Positions 61,328 to 64,000 of a stretch of DNA of 64,000 bases are shown piece after piece. The stretch spans positions 22,574,975 through 22,638,974 of the forward strand of contig NC_079375.1 in NCBI RefSeq assembly GCF_021018895.1, in the 5' to 3' direction. Source of the DNA: Seriola aureovittata (lineage: Eukaryota > Chordata > Actinopteri > Carangiformes > Carangidae). A model generated the notes under the pieces. That model saw only the letters and a list, made by a program, of their open reading frames with translations, made no database searches and was not told the origin of the DNA. The first letter of the stretch is position 1. Every line of letters starts with the position of its first letter. A program made the position numbers and the translations under genes.

Positions 61328-63219
61328 TATCAGCGTCTATGAAAAGGATTCACCCTCCTGGAATTTGTTTATGTCTTGAGTGATCAGTAATGAGACTGTA
61401 ACCTTCCTCGCATTAATACATGAACCACACACACATGCCATCACATTTTCTACATGGCTCTCCATCATTTGACGTTTGGACTGGCCACTTGTAATTATTT
61501 CATCTCTTGCATCCTCTTCTTCTGCAGTTGTTTAACGGCACCTGACTCATTATCACAATGCTCCCAACTCGTTATATTTAAATGACGGAAGTGGATAGAA
61601 ACATGCATTAATTAGCATTTTCTTTTCACAACTTTCTTGAAATTGGGTTATAACCTGGAGTGGAAACCTTTGTTTCTTTATTTGGATCCCCATTAGCTTC
61701 CACAAAGTGGTTTTACAACATTTAATCAAAAGGGGATTTAATGTCGGGCGGCACGCCGGTACAGTGGTTAGCACTGTCACCTCACAGCAAGAAGGTTCTG
61801 GTTTTGAACCTGCTGGGTTGGCTTGGGCCTTTTCTTTGTGTTTGCCTGTGTGGGTTCCCTCCTGGTTCTCCAGCTTCCTCCCACAAACCAAAGACACGCA
61901 GGTTAATTGGCGACTCTAAATTACCCGTAGGTGTTAATGGGTGTTTGTCTCTGTATTTCAGCCTTGTGATAGACTGGCAACCTGTGCAGGGTGAAGCCCT
62001 TCCTCACCCAGTGTCGGCTGGGATCGGCTCCAGCTCTGGATAGTTGGTGTGGCTAATGAAGGAATGAAAAAAGAATGAATGAACGGACTTAATGTCACCA
62101 GAAAAAGAGCCTTAAATGTCGAAGTGAAAACAGATTTTGACAAAGTGACAAACTCAATGAATCATAAAACTACATGTTTGCATAAATATTTACCCATTCT
62201 TCTTTGTACAGCTGCTCACGCGCTGACGGGGTGTTTGGGAATCGTGAGCAAACTGCATTTTCCAATCGGGCCACAGATTCTGCTTTGGATTGATTCTCGG
62301 CAGCTCCACTACATTAACGCTGCTGATTTCAAGCCGTTCTTCTGTAGCTTTGGCTTCATGCTTGGGCTTGTTTCTGCAACAATATCTTTACTGTATCCCT
62401 ACAGTATGATGCCGCCTCCACTATAGTTCACACTGGGGATGTTATGTTATGTTTATCGTTATGTCTGATGGCCAGAAAGCTCAGTTATGGTCTCATCAGA
62501 TCACTGAGGCTTCTTCTACCTGACTTCAAAGTTTCCCATGTGCCTTGTGGCAAACAGTAGCTCAGATGTCAGATGAGTCTTTTTCATATCGCTGTGAAAG
62601 GTGAAACATCCGACCAACTGCAGATTCATACTCCGTCTCTCCAATCTGAACCTCTGCGGCATGAAACTCCTCAGAGGTGTCACAGGTCTCCGAGTGGCCC
62701 TCTCTCACTCGTCTCTTCGTCCGGTCACTCAGCGGATTTACAGCTGTGCCCAACTCTCTACTTTTCTTACTGATCGATTCAACTGGACTCCAGGGGATGT
62801 TCAGTGGCTTGGAAACGTTCTTGTAAGCGTCTCCTGGCTTTTCAGTCAGCTTTTTTATGGAGTTGCTCGGAGTCTTCCTTTGTCTTTAAGGCGGTAGTTT
62901 TGCCACAAAACAGACTCACAAAATTTCCGCCATCCCAGCTACAGGTGCATTTATACTACAGTCAGCTGAAGCCTATTGCACACAGGTAATCTCCATTTAA
63001 TTATGTGGTTTTTAAAACCCATTAGCTTTCGACATGCTTAGTATTTTATATCGGTAATTAATTTAGATCACTTTCTGGAGATATGCTCTCACTTTGATAT
63101 TAATGTTTTTATCTGTTGATTAATGTCAAAAAAGCCAAATCAAATCTGCTTTGATTCATTGTTGTAAAACAAAACATGAAAAATTCCAAAGGGGGTGAAA
63201 ACATTTTATAATCGCTGTA
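61328..63219 (-). mobile_element. Tc1-like transposon relic filling intron 13
   Basis: The left end 'cagcgtctatgaaaaggatt' plus 'caccctcctggaattt' is mirrored at the right by 'aaattccaaagggggtgaaa' and 'acattttataatcgctgta'. The minus strand holds a decayed transposase N-terminus: GTAVNPLSDRTKRRVRE (around 62700-62750), matching the helix-turn-helix region G-T-A-V-N...L-S-D-R of Tc1-type transposases. The + strand side shows the matching family words 'ctgctcacgcgctgacgggg' and 'agctttggcttcatgcttgg'. Many indels break it. A SINE sits at 61746-62084, and 61380-61640 is unexplained and may be a further insertion. Confidence 0.78.
61746..62084 (+). mobile_element. tRNA-headed fish SINE with target-site duplication
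   Basis: The head has pol III-like boxes: A-box-like 'tacagtggtta' (61760-61770) and B-box-like 'ggttttgaacc' (61800-61810). The body has 'cttcctcccacaaaccaaag', 'caggttaattggcgactcta' and 'gggatcggctccagctct', known from a very abundant fish SINE. The tail is 'gaatgaatgaa'. It is flanked by 'ggatttaatgtc' (61734-61745) and 'ggacttaatgtc' (62085-62096), a 12-bp duplication with one mismatch, which proves retroposition into the Tc1 relic. Confidence 0.85.
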
Positions 63220-63231
63220 TATTTGGTGTAA

Positions 63232-63569
63232 ACAGTTCTGTGCAGAGGTTTTAGGCACTAAAAGTAAAGCGAGGAGGCTTTCAAACATGATGCCATGAAT
63301 AGTTTTTATTTATCAATTCACTTTATTGCAGTAAACAAGAAAAAAAAACTAAGTACTCTCATGTCCCAAATCATGTAATCCCAGACTGAGTGTATGATGT
63401 TGAGATCAGAGCTCTGTGGAGGACGGACCATCTGTCGCGGGACTCCTTGTTCCTCTTGTCCCTGAAGAAAGGAAACCCTGGAGGGACTGATCAGACACCT
63501 TCCTGATGATATTGCATGATGGATAAGGATATAAACATCTAAAGTGCCTACAGCTTTTGCACAGCACTA
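63232..63569. mobile_element. short TIR element (Tc1/mariner-like MITE) just before exon 14
   Basis: The left end 'agttctgtgcagaggttttaggcact' (first bases near 63234) pairs with the reverse complement of the right end 'agtgcctacagcttttgcac' plus 'agcact', about 80% identical over 26 bp. The 338-bp interior ('gatcagagctctgtggagga', 'catctgtcgcgggactcctt') resembles fish Tc1-type elements that begin 'ctgtgcaaaag'. It ends only 57 bp before exon 14. Confidence 0.72.
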
Positions 63570-63626
63570 TATATAGCATGTAGGTATATTTTCTGTATTG
63601 ATTTTCTAATTGTTTTTCCTGTGCAG

Positions 63627-63704
63627 AACCTGTACCTGTTCCTGGCCCAGCCCAACTGCCTGGTCCATTTGGACCTGTCTGGGACAGACTGCACTGTGGA
63701 CTCG
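63627..63704 (+). CDS. carmil3: carmil3 coding exon 14 (residues 362-387); last in the window
   Basis: The acceptor tcctgtgcag| leads into NLYLFLAQPNCLVHLDLSGT then DCTVDS, ending TCG|gtatgt in phase 0. The LRR matches FLAQPNALVHLDLSGTDC of CARMIL3 almost residue for residue. A valid donor and no stop show that the gene continues past 64000. I see no further exon in the last 296 bases. Confidence 0.94.
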
Positions 63705-64000
63705 GTATGTACTCACTGTCTCTGTAACAGTCACTATCCACCTATCTGTGTCCGATCTCATCTCTGGGATGGGATTCAGGCCAAGAAACAGAAAGGCGTA
63801 GCGTCCTGAATACGAATGGCCCACTGAGCAAAAACACTGTTACCTCAGTTGACTCACAGCCTTTCTCTGAGCTCCTCTGTGCATAAAGCCTTGAGTGAAA
63901 GCTATTAGAAGGCACTATAATACAAATGTATACCCGCTTATGAATTATACAAATGATCCATTGTATGAATGGCATGCACGAGCTTTTGTCTCGTGTATTT

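Larger units (their letters stand above)
22916..63704 (+). other. carmil3: carmil3 (LRRC16B) gene, 5' part: 14 coding exons, runs off the right edge
   Basis: CARMIL proteins bind actin capping protein and lower its affinity for filament barbed ends. They act at the plasma membrane and cell leading edge and scaffold myosin-I; CARMIL3 is mainly neuronal (family knowledge). Seen here: 14 exons with GT-AG borders whose phases (1,0,0,0,2,1,0,2,0,2,1,1,0,0) join without a frame break into 387 residues. Residues about 15-128 form the PH-like domain, about 129-180 a linker, and LRRs follow. Diagnostic segments are GGFSETYAALCDYNG, DVDTIYH, NREFNLLDFSHL, WFTKLYCKD and FLAQPNCLVHLDLSGTDC. They fit CARMIL3 better than CARMIL1 or CARMIL2 as I remember them; the paralogue call rests on that comparison. 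Family members are about 1,370 residues, so roughly 28% of the protein is in view. No exon is broken. Confidence 0.92.

Noticed and set aside
61760..61810. tRNA-like A and B boxes
   Set aside because: They belong to the SINE head; no cloverleaf or tRNA gene is formed.

Overview
The window is vertebrate nuclear DNA, almost certainly from a ray-finned (teleost) fish. It has GT-AG introns of 85 bp to 12.6 kb, dozens of long (CA)n/(GT)n arrays, and several repeat types typical of fish: Tc1-like transposons, a tRNA-headed SINE, and hAT-like short elements ending in 'aggtcccat'. I see no prokaryotic genes, CRISPR arrays, rRNA or tRNA genes.

One protein-coding gene is firmly supported. From 22916 to the right edge, on the + strand, lie 14 coding exons that join in frame into the first 387 residues of a CARMIL-family protein (capping protein regulator and myosin-I linker). 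The match is closest to CARMIL3 (LRRC16B). These exons cover the N-terminal PH-like domain, the linker, and the first leucine-rich repeats. The remaining LRRs, the helical dimerisation domain, the capping-protein-interaction region and the proline-rich tail must lie beyond position 64000.

Layout. 1-22560: upstream intergenic DNA with fish dispersed repeats, a striking 0.6-kb foldback element (9557-10162), an unidentified 136-codon ORF (8484-8894), an isolated exon-like segment (13167-13244), and a GC-richer block at 20780-21475 that could be an upstream promoter or leader exon. 22561-22650: a long CT tract directly before the leader and first coding exon. 22974-39624: introns 1 and 2, full of microsatellites, with a degraded Tc1-like element at 28392-29327. 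39625-46285: exons 3-8, partly clustered. 46286-61190: introns 8-12 with scattered exons, a complete 'aggtccc' MITE (54107-54655) and a Tc1 relic split by a LINE fragment (57993-59964). 61301-63626: intron 13, which is nearly all transposon and carries a SINE with a visible target-site duplication nested in a Tc1-like relic. Exon 14 follows.

I do not see a new multi-gene system. The items most worth a second look are the foldback element, the unidentified ORF, the isolated exon-like segment, and the transposon nesting inside carmil3 introns.
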